Positions 7,291 through 14,345 of a stretch of DNA of 64,000 nt are shown one piece after another. The notes below the pieces were generated by a model, which was given only the letters and a program-made list of their open reading frames with translations, had not been told where the DNA came from and made no database searches. Positions within the stretch are counted from its first letter, which is position 1, and each line of letters starts with the position of its first letter. Origin of the DNA: Flavobacteriales bacterium (GTDB lineage: Bacteria > Bacteroidota > Bacteroidia > Flavobacteriales > Flavobacteriaceae); the NCBI GenBank assembly GCA_026993355.1, contig JALWTX010000003.1:1-64000 (forward strand), read 5' to 3'. A program made the translations under genes and the position numbers.

Positions 7291-7307
7291 AGCAAAATAA
7301 TTTTATG

Positions 7308-7341
7308 CAAATATAACAATATGCCGATAAAGTGCCGACAA
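7308..7341 (-). promoter_or_regulatory. Integrase promoter
   Basis: On the minus strand TTG (7339-7341) is followed after 23 bases by TATATTTG (7308-7315), a match to the Bacteroidetes vegetative consensus, 18 bases before the integrase ATG. Confidence 0.65.
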
Positions 7342-7478
7342 TTTTTTAACTTTTTTTAATTCCGTTTAATTTTGTTTAATCTTTTTGTTTTTCGTATCCT
7401 ACTGAAAATATTAAGTTTTACTAATGCCGGCAAGTGTTTTGTATGGTTTTTTGTTTAGTCAAAATTAAATAGGTGTTG

Positions 7479-7496
7479 TTCCTGTCGTGCGCACCA
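7479..7496 (+). other. Right attachment site: 3' end of a tRNA gene
   Basis: CCTGTCGTGCGCACCA reads as the 3' half of a T-stem, a seven-base acceptor strand (CGTGCGC), discriminator A and an encoded CCA. The bases before it (TGTTGTT) are not a tRNA T-loop, so the rest of the tRNA is missing here, as expected for the integrase-distal copy of an att core. The intact tRNA should lie at the left end outside the window. AT-rich direct repeats containing GTTTAAT at about 7360-7385 could be integrase arm sites. Confidence 0.75.
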
Positions 7497-7500
7497 CTAT

Positions 7501-7537
7501 AAAGCCAAATAACTATGTTTAGTTGTTTGGCTTTTTT
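7501..7537 (+). terminator. Terminator of the interrupted tRNA gene
   Basis: A 14-base stem (7501-7514 with 7521-7534, one G-T pair), six-base loop, then a T-run. It starts four bases after the CCA and so is the original tRNA terminator left on the chromosome side. Confidence 0.8.
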
Positions 7538-7572
7538 AATATCCAAAATATACCGACAATTAAATGGAAAAT

Positions 7573-9852
7573 TTACCACTTCAAACGAAACACAAAATTC
7601 GGTATCAACCCAATGGCATAATATTTTCTGATTTGAACCGGATCATTGGGCTGATTATTACCCGAATATTCAATATTAATTAAACTCTTACGGTTATAAA
7701 CATTTTTTATTGAGACTCCGATTTTGCCTTTTATTTGTTTTGATACCTTAAATTTATAAACACCGGAAATATCCAAACGATGATAAACCGGCAGACGATC
7801 GGAATTTATTGATTCAAAATAACTGATACTTTGACCGGCATAGTTTTCCGTTTCCAACTCCGTAAAAACTTTGCCCGTATGAATTTTCCATGCAACTGCC
7901 AGTTCTATTTTTTTATAATGATAGCTGGTTGAGAGTGACAATACATGACTAATGCCCGTATGTGCCGGAAACGCCGCCCCATCATTCAAGCCGTCATATT
8001 GTTCTTTAACATCCATATAACTATAACTCAACCAAGCTTTTAGTTTGTTATTAATTTTCTTACGAACAAACAAATCCAAACCGAAAGCATTACGATCGCC
8101 TATATGAAAACTATTGTCAACCGGATTGAGAAAGCCCAATGATAAAGTAGAAATTCCACCGGTATGCTTGTAGTAAAAATCTAAGTCAACCAACCAGTTT
8201 TGGCGTTGAAAAATACCACCCATACTAACTTGTTTGGCCGAAATAATTGGAAATTTATCAAAATCAACCAACCGCCATACTTTTCGTTCCAAACCCAAAT
8301 CACTCAAAACCGTTTCATTGATTTGGCTAATAACCTGATGTTTAATTTCTCCGGTCAATTGCAATTTGAGATATGGATTGAGCTTTCTGTTGATAATCAA
8401 ACGCGGTTCTAACTTAACGCGTTTCACCGGCAAATAAAAATTTGCCCGCAAACCGGCATAAAAATCCCAGTTATGATAATTTTTACGATGAAAAGCCGCA
8501 AATAAAGCATTGGTATAAAGCGTTCTGTCATCATTATCTAAATTAAACAAAGCATTGTTATGGCGCTCTTTAAAAGCAAAATTCACAGCTTTGTATGCCA
8601 GTTGATAACCAAAATTCCATGATTGATTCCGACTCGTTTTCAATTGATAATCGGACAAAAAGTTGACATCTTTAATCCGGTTACTTTTGGTAAAAACAGA
8701 AGTGTTGCCTGTATCAGGATCTGTCTTGGACATATAATCTAAGCGATAACCGGAAAAGCTGAACGCATTATGCCATTTAGATTGTTTAAAAACAGACTGC
8801 AAATCTATACTAAACCCTTGATTTTCGGTATCCAATAAATCGTTTAGAGTCGTATTGTCTTGACGGTAAGTATGTTCTAAATCATTATCAATATGAATCA
8901 TACTTAAATGCAACACATTATGGCGATTGAGCTTATAATTGATTTTAAAGTTATAATCCTTAAACATAAAAAACTCGTGTTGCACTTTGGTATTTTGAAA
9001 AGCTTTATCCTCGTAAAGTTTAAAGGTTTTGGTCTCTAACACATCTTCATAAGACCGCCTGAAAGACGCTTGCAAATCCAATTTGTTTTTAATTACCGGA
9101 AATTTTATAATCGCATCGGAAGAGATACCGTTAAATCCTAATTCTACATGCGATTTATCTGTAATTTTATCCGAAGTTTGAATATCGATAATACTCGACA
9201 CACGCTCGCCGTAAACAACCGGTGTGCCTTTATCTATAAAAGTAATGCGGTGCGGAATATTCGGATTAAACACCGACACCAAACCAAATAAATGTCCGCC
9301 GTGATAGATATTAATGCCGTCCCAAATAATCCGGTTTTGGTCCGCAGTGCCGCCTCTGACCGAAAATTGCGTAGCCGTTTCGTCCAAACTCACCACACCG
9401 GGCAAACTCTGGATGCCTTCTAAAATATCCGGTTCTGTCAGTCCGGGTAATAAATGCCAATTTTTAGAACGGATTTCAAAACTTGCATCATCCGATTTTA
9501 AAATACTTTTCCCTAAATATCCGGTTACCCATACCTCTTTGAGCGGCTTTGATTGGCTTGGAACAACATAAATATATCGCTTATCAATCTTCTGAAAATC
9601 AAGGTTTAACAGCAAAGACAAGTCCAACAAAACCGCATCTAACGAGTCATAATCGCCTTGTAAGCTTAGGGTTTTGTCTTTTAACAAATCGGACGGGTAA
9701 GAAAATTTGACCTGAAATTGTTGTTCCAATTGATGCAAAACCCAAGCGGATTGTTTTTGTTTATAATCAAGATGTAATGGTAAATGCCGGCTCGTTTGTG
9801 CCGGCAAAGTTTGTCCCCATAAAATCACCATCAAAATCAGGAAATACTTCAT
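7573..9852 (-). CDS. TonB-dependent outer-membrane receptor with N-terminal STN domain (FecA-like)
   Basis: 759 residues with a signal peptide ending LPAQT. Residues about 22-100 form an STN domain (LEQQFQVKFSYPSDLLKDKTLSLQG...), the signalling domain that touches a FecR protein. A TonB-box-like LKEVWVTG follows near 105, then a plug domain (about 125-230, with FSVRGGTADQNRIIWDGINIYH) and a 22-strand barrel ending in the aromatic FVFRLKW. It is the third gene of the sigma factor-FecR-receptor cassette, three bases after fecR. Family knowledge: such receptors import a ligand and signal its presence through FecR to the ECF sigma factor. There is no SusD partner, so a siderophore, metal complex or small ligand is more likely than a glycan, but the substrate is unknown. 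Confidence 0.88.
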   Translation of the reverse strand: MKYFLILMVILWGQTLPAQTSRHLPLHLDYKQKQSAWVLHQLEQQFQVKFSYPSDLLKDKTLSLQGDYDSLDAVLLDLSLLLNLDFQKIDKRYIYVVPSQSKPLKEVWVTGYLGKSILKSDDASFEIRSKNWHLLPGLTEPDILEGIQSLPGVVSLDETATQFSVRGGTADQNRIIWDGINIYHGGHLFGLVSVFNPNIPHRITFIDKGTPVVYGERVSSIIDIQTSDKITDKSHVELGFNGISSDAIIKFPVIKNKLDLQASFRRSYEDVLETKTFKLYEDKAFQNTKVQHEFFMFKDYNFKINYKLNRHNVLHLSMIHIDNDLEHTYRQDNTTLNDLLDTENQGFSIDLQSVFKQSKWHNAFSFSGYRLDYMSKTDPDTGNTSVFTKSNRIKDVNFLSDYQLKTSRNQSWNFGYQLAYKAVNFAFKERHNNALFNLDNDDRTLYTNALFAAFHRKNYHNWDFYAGLRANFYLPVKRVKLEPRLIINRKLNPYLKLQLTGEIKHQVISQINETVLSDLGLERKVWRLVDFDKFPIISAKQVSMGGIFQRQNWLVDLDFYYKHTGGISTLSLGFLNPVDNSFHIGDRNAFGLDLFVRKKINNKLKAWLSYSYMDVKEQYDGLNDGAAFPAHTGISHVLSLSTSYHYKKIELAVAWKIHTGKVFTELETENYAGQSISYFESINSDRLPVYHRLDISGVYKFKVSKQIKGKIGVSIKNVYNRKSLINIEYSGNNQPNDPVQIRKYYAIGLIPNFVFRLKW

Positions 9853-9855
9853 ATT

Positions 9856-10767
9856 TTATTTAGACAAAATAATTTGATGATTTTTGACGCGATATTTAAT
9901 ACCCAAAGTTTTAAACACGGCTGCTAATGCCTTTTGCAGATTGTGATGCGGAAAACTACCGGTAAATTTCACATTTTCATCTATTCCGGTTGCGTCAAAA
10001 TGAATATTATATTGATTTTCAAGGTCTCGCAAAACATACTTCAATGCCGTTTCTTGATAACTGCTTTCTACGGACAGCCAATCGGGTTGTGAATCTCGCA
10101 ATTCCCAATGTTGCACCAAACCGTCTGATTGCCGAACAGCTTTTCCCGGGGTTAAAACAGCGTCAATTTTATTTGATTTCACCCAAACTTTACCGGTAAA
10201 GCACACCACTTGAAACAAATCGGACAAAGCTTTCACGTCAAACTGCGTGCCTAAAACTTTGACTTGTCCTTGATCGGTTTTGACCACAAAATCGCTGCCT
10301 TTTTTTACTTTAAAAAATGCTTCGCCTTTCAAATGCACCTCGCGCAGATCATCCCACCCTGTTTTTGAATAAGACAAGACGGAATTGGCATTTAAAATTA
10401 CTTCCGAACCATCTAACAAAGCGACTTGTTTAGTCTCACCAACGCCGGTTTTGATCAATACATCGGTATTGAATGTTAAAGCTCTATAAAGACCGAACAA
10501 CAATAGCAATGATGCCGCAATACCTACCCAAAGGCGCTGACGGGAAATTGGACGTTTGGTCGTTTGTTTTTTCGGATAAGTTTGCCGTATGTTTTCCGGA
10601 ATCGACAGATCTGTTTTTTCAAAATAGCGCATTAAATCCGATGCTTCTCTAATCTTCATATATTCTTGAAAATCAGTTTCTGACACTAGTTTTTTTAACG
10701 CATCATCAGAGATTTTTCCGGCGAGCCAATCGGCTAAATAATATGTATTATGGTATTTTTGTGTCAT
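9856..10767 (-). CDS. FecR-family anti-sigma factor
   Basis: 303 residues. A cytoplasmic N-terminal part (about 1-80) is followed by one membrane helix (WVGIAASLLLLFGLYRAL, about 82-100). The periplasmic FecR domain comes next (LKTGVGETKQVALLDGSEVILNANS..., about 105-205), then a C-terminal DUF4974 domain (about 235-303). It should hold the ECF sigma factor at the membrane and release or activate it when the STN domain of the TonB receptor signals. It lies between the sigma factor and the receptor genes. A promoter-like box matching the one before the divergent lipoprotein-apbE operon lies immediately upstream (10790-10818), so expression of fecR and the receptor is probably driven by the sigma factor itself. 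Confidence 0.9.
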   Translation of the reverse strand: MTQKYHNTYYLADWLAGKISDDALKKLVSETDFQEYMKIREASDLMRYFEKTDLSIPENIRQTYPKKQTTKRPISRQRLWVGIAASLLLLFGLYRALTFNTDVLIKTGVGETKQVALLDGSEVILNANSVLSYSKTGWDDLREVHLKGEAFFKVKKGSDFVVKTDQGQVKVLGTQFDVKALSDLFQVVCFTGKVWVKSNKIDAVLTPGKAVRQSDGLVQHWELRDSQPDWLSVESSYQETALKYVLRDLENQYNIHFDATGIDENVKFTGSFPHHNLQKALAAVFKTLGIKYRVKNHQIILSK

Positions 10768-10789
10768 GGCAATTTATTTATACATTAAT

Positions 10790-10818
10790 ATAACGTATAT
10801 TTTTTTTAAAACCCTACC
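10790..10818 (-). promoter_or_regulatory. Candidate ECF sigma promoter in front of fecR
   Basis: Minus strand: GGTAGGGTTTT (10808-10818), 12-base spacer, CGTTATA starting at 10795, about 28 bases before the fecR start. The upstream element is identical over 11 bases to the one at 11472-11482 and the downstream element shares CGT and T/A-richness. Confidence 0.6.
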
Positions 10819-11334
10819 CTAAATTTTTCTACCCAGTTGTTCTTTCATAAAAATTAAGGCGTTGTGCATGTGTTTCTCTACTGTTTTTACCGAAATACCC
10901 AACATTTCAGCTATTTCTTTATATTTTTTCTTTTCAATTCTATTCAACACAAATATTTCCCTTTGTCTTTCCGGTAATCGGTTCAATATTTTTTGAATTT
11001 TTTCGTAATATTCTTTCTCAATCAATAAAAATTCGGGCGATTCGGTTTGATTGTAATTGACAAAAGTATTTTCATGATTTTGAACCGTTTTCTCGTGCCG
11101 TTTGATATCCAAAAACAAATGATTAGCGACGGTAAATAAATAACTTTTGACTTTCCGGCAATCGACCTTGTCACAATTGGTCCACAATTTTACAAAAGTA
11201 TCTTGCAACACGTCATCCGTTTTGGTGCGGTCTTTAAATTTAAAATACAAAAATTGCTTTAAATCACGGGCATAAGTTTTGAATATTTCATCAAAAACTA
11301 CCGGATTACAAATATCTTTTAACTTTTTCAGCAT
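10819..11334 (-). CDS. ECF RNA polymerase sigma factor (FecI-like)
   Basis: 171 residues. Region 2 (about 18-85) contains the DDVLQDTFVKLW core-binding motif; region 4 (about 120-168) contains LPERQREIFVLNRIEKKKYKEIAEMLGISVKTVEKHMHNAL, the -35-binding HTH. There is no region 3 or extended N-terminus, as usual for ECF factors. It is the first gene of the leftward sigma-fecR-receptor cassette and is divergent from the rightward calcium-repeat-lipoprotein/thioredoxin/apbE/DUF4266/DUF3570 operon. A shared promoter-like box in front of fecR and of that operon suggests that both are its targets. The sigma gene itself probably has a separate promoter in the 230-base divergent region. Confidence 0.93.
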   Translation of the reverse strand: MLKKLKDICNPVVFDEIFKTYARDLKQFLYFKFKDRTKTDDVLQDTFVKLWTNCDKVDCRKVKSYLFTVANHLFLDIKRHEKTVQNHENTFVNYNQTESPEFLLIEKEYYEKIQKILNRLPERQREIFVLNRIEKKKYKEIAEMLGISVKTVEKHMHNALIFMKEQLGRKI

Positions 11335-11471
11335 ACGAAACTCTTGTTACATAAAAAGCAAAACTACATATTTATTCTAAACAATGAAAAATATTTTCAT
11401 GTTCAAAAAAGCTATAAATAAAGGAATTACATAGCAAATGACAAAACTTTTTCAAAAAAATCCAAAACAAA

Positions 11472-11502
11472 GGTAGGGTTTTTCACCGGGACATTCGTCT
11501 TA
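11472..11502 (+). promoter_or_regulatory. Candidate ECF sigma promoter in front of the lipoprotein-apbE operon
   Basis: GGTAGGGTTTT (11472-11482), 13-base spacer, CGTCTTATT (11496-11504), about 60 bases before the ATG at 11564. It is the mirror counterpart of the box at 10790-10818, with the same 11-base upstream element. Confidence 0.65.
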
Positions 11503-11563
11503 TTGGTGAAGTGCTTCAAAAACCAAATTTTAAAAAAAGATATTAACCCTAAAATTATAAATT

Positions 11564-12373
11564 ATGAAAAATTTAAGTAAACTTTCAACCCTGATTCTTA
11601 TCGCCATTCTCAGTTTAACCGCTTGTACCAAAAAAGATGATGGCACTAACAAACAAGACACCGCCATAGATGTTACTGCTAAGAAGGTTATGGACAACAT
11701 GCACACAACCATGAGCCAAATAACACAAGCCGATGCCCAAAGTTTGGACAGAAATATGAAAGAAAATTTCGGATTTACTTTTATGTATCCCATTACTTTG
11801 ACATACAACAATGACGTAACCGTAACTGTCAACAATTCGTCCGAATTGCTCGATATCGTTACCGGTATTACCGAAACTTCTTATATCAAAGCCATTAATT
11901 ATCCTTTTAATATTGATGCTCAAACTGCTTCACGCAGCTCATCTTCTATTAACAGTGAAACCGATTTGCAAACCACCATTGAGAGTCACGATAGCGATGG
12001 CGATGGCATTCCCAACTATGCCGATGACGACGATGACAACGATACCGTATCAGACCAAGATGAAGACGTCAATAATGACGGCGATGTAACCAATGACGAT
12101 ACCGATAACGATGGTGTAGCCAATGTCAATGATACCGATGATGACGGCGACAGTGTACCTACTGCCAATGAAACGTATGATGCATCAGGTGACGTAGCCA
12201 ATACCGATTCAGATAACGACGGTACCCCCAATTATTTAGACACTGACTCAGATAATGATGGTGTAAGTGACGGACAAGACAATGATGCCAATGGTGACGG
12301 CAATGTTGATGACAACGGTGGTGGAAACGATGATAATGGCGGTAACGACAATGATAATGATGGCGGCAATTAA
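11564..12373 (+). CDS. Lipoprotein with thrombospondin-type-3 calcium-binding repeats
   Basis: 269 residues. Lipoprotein signal with LSLTAC lipobox (Cys about 21). The middle part (about 30-130) is of unknown fold. From about residue 143 to the end come DxDxDG-type repeats (HDSDGDGIPNYADDDDDND..., DNDGVANVNDTDDDGDS..., DSDNDGTPNYLDTDSDNDGVSDG), typical of thrombospondin type 3 repeats that bind calcium and form a stiff surface stalk; the tail is Gly/Asn/Asp low complexity. It is the first gene after the candidate ECF promoter, and a strong hairpin follows it (12412-12442), so it may be made in excess over the downstream redox genes. The acidic repeats recall the Asp-rich stretch of the DUF3570 protein of the same operon. 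Confidence 0.8.
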   Translation: MKNLSKLSTLILIAILSLTACTKKDDGTNKQDTAIDVTAKKVMDNMHTTMSQITQADAQSLDRNMKENFGFTFMYPITLTYNNDVTVTVNNSSELLDIVTGITETSYIKAINYPFNIDAQTASRSSSSINSETDLQTTIESHDSDGDGIPNYADDDDDNDTVSDQDEDVNNDGDVTNDDTDNDGVANVNDTDDDGDSVPTANETYDASGDVANTDSDNDGTPNYLDTDSDNDGVSDGQDNDANGDGNVDDNGGGNDDNGGNDNDNDGGN

Positions 12374-12411
12374 TACCTAACTAAAAGTATGTTGTTTAGT
12401 GTTCATAAATG

Positions 12412-12447
12412 TCAGGTTTGGGGTATCATACCCCGGACTTGACTTTT
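12412..12447 (+). terminator. Strong hairpin between lipoprotein and thioredoxin genes (attenuator or terminator)
   Basis: A 14-base stem (12412-12425 with 12429-12442, including three G-T pairs) with a three-base loop is followed by only four T residues. It could terminate partially or protect the 3' end of the lipoprotein message. The rest of 12374-12558 shows no gene. Confidence 0.5.
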
Positions 12448-12558
12448 GAAACGCAAACCTAACTCGTGAAACAAAAAGTAAACTATTAACGTTAAGATAA
12501 TATATGATAACAAATAATACATTTTTCATATAGATTAATCATACAAAATATACATATC

Positions 12559-13002
12559 ATGAAAAATTTAATTTTAATCCTTATATTCATTATAACAAGC
12601 TCTGTATCAGCTCAAAATTGGCTTACAAACATTGAACAAGCTAAAAAATTAGCCCAAACCGAACACAAACCCATTCTTTTGGTGTTTGAAGGCTCCGACT
12701 GGTGCGCGCCGTGTAAAAAATTAGAACGCAACATATTGAGTTCCACTGAATTTCAAAATTTTGCCAAAGACCATCTCGTGTTGCTCAAAGCCGATTTTCC
12801 CAGACGCAAAAAAAATCGTTTACCTAAAATACAACAAAAACACAATGATGTCTTAGCCGCCCAATATAATCCGGAAGGTATTTTTCCTACGGTGCTTGTT
12901 TTAGATGCACAGGGCAATGTCTTAGGACGCACCGGCTATTTACGACATAAATCGCCCCAATTTTATATCAATTGGATTAAAGAACAAACCAACAGGCAAT
13001 GA
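12559..13002 (+). CDS. Secreted thioredoxin-family protein
   Basis: 147 residues with a signal peptide (MKNLILILIFIITSSVSA). The thioredoxin fold is recognised by ILLVFEGSDWCAPCKKLERNIL (about 37-60), whose WCAPC is the active-site CxxC. An FPTVLVLD strand with the cis-proline follows near 115, and GNVLGRTGYL after it. It acts in the periplasm as a thiol reductant or disulfide-handling protein. It overlaps apbE by four bases (ATGA), so the two are translationally coupled. The next small lipoprotein ends with a CxC pair (GGGCGCN), a plausible substrate for it; that link is inference. Confidence 0.88.
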   Translation: MKNLILILIFIITSSVSAQNWLTNIEQAKKLAQTEHKPILLVFEGSDWCAPCKKLERNILSSTEFQNFAKDHLVLLKADFPRRKKNRLPKIQQKHNDVLAAQYNPEGIFPTVLVLDAQGNVLGRTGYLRHKSPQFYINWIKEQTNRQ

Positions 13003-14015
13003 AGCAAAAAATTGTTTTTTTAACAAGCTTTTTTATTTTCGGCTATACTCTACAAGCCCAACAAATCTATAAGCGGGTGTTAAAATTGATGGGCAGCCGT
13101 TACGAAATTGTTGTAGTAGCTGACAATCAAAAACAAGGCAATCAATACATCGATTTAGCCGTCAATGAAATCCGCCGGATTGAAAAAATTATTTCCTCTT
13201 GGGATTCCAATTCGGAAACTTCGGCTATAAACCGCAATGCCGGAATCAAACCCGTAAAAGTCAGCCGTGAATTGTTTGATTTGATCAGCCGTGCCAAAAA
13301 AATATCGAAAATAACTGACGGCGCATTTGATATTTCTTATGCCTCTATGGACAAAATTTGGCACTTTGACGGCAGTATGAAACAGATGCCAAGCCCCGAA
13401 GCTATTAAAAAATCTGTTGCCAAAGTCGGTTATCATAATATTATCCTGGACCCGGAAAAGCAAACCGTATTTTTAAAATTAAAAGGTATGAAAATCGGGT
13501 TTGGCGCCATTGGTAAAGGTTATTCTGCCGACAAAGCCAAGCAATTGCTCATCAGCAAAGGCGTTAAAGCCGGTGTTATCAATGCATCCGGCGATATGAA
13601 TATTTGGGGCACGCAACCCAACGGAAAAAAATGGCAAATCGGCATTACCAATCCGCTGCATAAAAATACGGTTTTTGCCACTTTTCCTTTAACGGACGAA
13701 GCCGTAGTCACTTCCGGCAATTATGAAAAATACGTTATTTTTAACGGCAAACGTTATACCCACATCATTGACCCGCGCACCGGATATCCGGCATCGGGTA
13801 TTATCAGCGCAACGGTTTTTGCCCCTAGTGCAGAACTAGCTGACGCACTGGCAACTTCTATTTTTGTGATGGGTACCGACATAGGCATTGACCGAATTAA
13901 CCAATTGCCCGGGATAGAATGTGTGATTGTTGATGACCAAGATAAAATTCATACTTCAAAAGGTATTCACATTAAAAAATATTTGACTAAAAAATATAAA
14001 AAACAAAATCCATGA
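12999..14015 (+). CDS. apbE: FAD:protein FMN transferase (ApbE)
   Basis: 338 residues with a signal peptide (to about YTLQAQQ). Typical ApbE features are MGSRYEIVV near the N-terminus, FDISYASMDKIWHFDG (about 109-124), FGAIGKGYSADKAKQLL (about 169-185), INASGDMNIWG (about 195), and the metal-binding C-terminal part HIIDPRTGYPASG (about 252) with ELADALATSIFVMG. ApbE attaches FMN to a Thr/Ser of extracytoplasmic redox proteins. The gene is coupled to the thioredoxin gene before it and to the DUF4266 gene after it (four-base overlaps on both sides), so the flavin acceptor is probably made by this operon. No FMN_bind-domain protein (RnfG/NqrC type) is visible nearby. Confidence 0.93.
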   Translation: MKQKIVFLTSFFIFGYTLQAQQIYKRVLKLMGSRYEIVVVADNQKQGNQYIDLAVNEIRRIEKIISSWDSNSETSAINRNAGIKPVKVSRELFDLISRAKKISKITDGAFDISYASMDKIWHFDGSMKQMPSPEAIKKSVAKVGYHNIILDPEKQTVFLKLKGMKIGFGAIGKGYSADKAKQLLISKGVKAGVINASGDMNIWGTQPNGKKWQIGITNPLHKNTVFATFPLTDEAVVTSGNYEKYVIFNGKRYTHIIDPRTGYPASGIISATVFAPSAELADALATSIFVMGTDIGIDRINQLPGIECVIVDDQDKIHTSKGIHIKKYLTKKYKKQNP

Positions 14016-14224
14016 AAAAACTATTGATAATTAGCATCTTAGCATCCGGTTTATTAAGTTCTTGCACGGTAGTAAAACCCTATCAAAAAATCAACTTAAA
14101 CGACCCTGATATGACTTTAAGCCAACGCAAAGACGGCAAATTCGTCTCAACCTTTCACGTTTATCGTGAAGCGGCTTCGGGTGCAAGTGGTGGCAAAACC
14201 GGTGGCGGATGCGGTTGTAATTAA
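14012..14224 (+). CDS. DUF4266 small lipoprotein with C-terminal Cys-x-Cys
   Basis: 70 residues, about 53 after processing at the lipobox LSSC (Cys18). The body is polar and the end is EAASGASGGKTGGGCGCN: a SGAS motif at residues 56-59, a Gly-rich linker and a terminal Cys67-x-Cys69. This matches the DUF4266 family, which I know to co-occur with ApbE and DUF3570 proteins; the function is not established. SGA(S/T) resembles the motif that ApbE flavinylates in NqrC/RnfG-type proteins, so Ser59 is a candidate FMN site, and the CxC could bind metal or be kept reduced by the thioredoxin. Both are inference. The gene overlaps apbE by four bases. Confidence 0.85.
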   Translation: MKKLLIISILASGLLSSCTVVKPYQKINLNDPDMTLSQRKDGKFVSTFHVYREAASGASGGKTGGGCGCN

Positions 14225-14226
14225 CA

Positions 14227-14323
14227 AGACCTGTTAGGTTTACAAAAACCTGACAGGTCTGAATAAAAAATACAACGGATAACAAACTAATAGACCTAGC
14301 AGGTTATCTAAACCTACTAGGAC
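14227..14323. repeat. Two REP-like palindromes
   Basis: AGACCTGTTAGGTTT/AAACCTGACAGGTCT (14227-14260) and AGACCTAGCAGGTT/AACCTACTAGG (14292-14321) are two related imperfect palindromes built on GACCTG..AGGTT, 30 bases apart, in the gap before the DUF3570 gene. They look like members of a small intergenic palindrome family and could also serve as mRNA hairpins. Confidence 0.65.
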
Positions 14324-14345
14324 AAGAAAGTATAAAAATTTAACA

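Larger units (their letters stand above)
1..7496. mobile_element. Right-hand part of an integrated element (left end outside window)
   Basis: The stretch is bounded on the right by a tRNA 3'-end remnant and has a tyrosine integrase as its last gene, reading away from that end, which is the usual layout of an element integrated in a tRNA gene. All recognisable genes read leftwards: integrase, RteC-like protein, excisionase-type HTH, two paralogous small proteins, a phage/plasmid-type replication protein, two small HTH proteins and one unknown. Its GT-rich repeats are absent from the chromosome to the right. No relaxase, conjugation gene, capsid gene or Zot-type ATPase is visible, so it could be a plasmid-like element, a satellite, or a filamentous prophage whose structural genes lie to the left of the window. 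Confidence 0.8.

Noticed and set aside
12016..12231. Ser-rich antisense frame
   Set aside because: It is the complement of the Asp-rich calcium repeats (GAT/GAC read as ATC/GTC or TCG/TCA) and has no other support.
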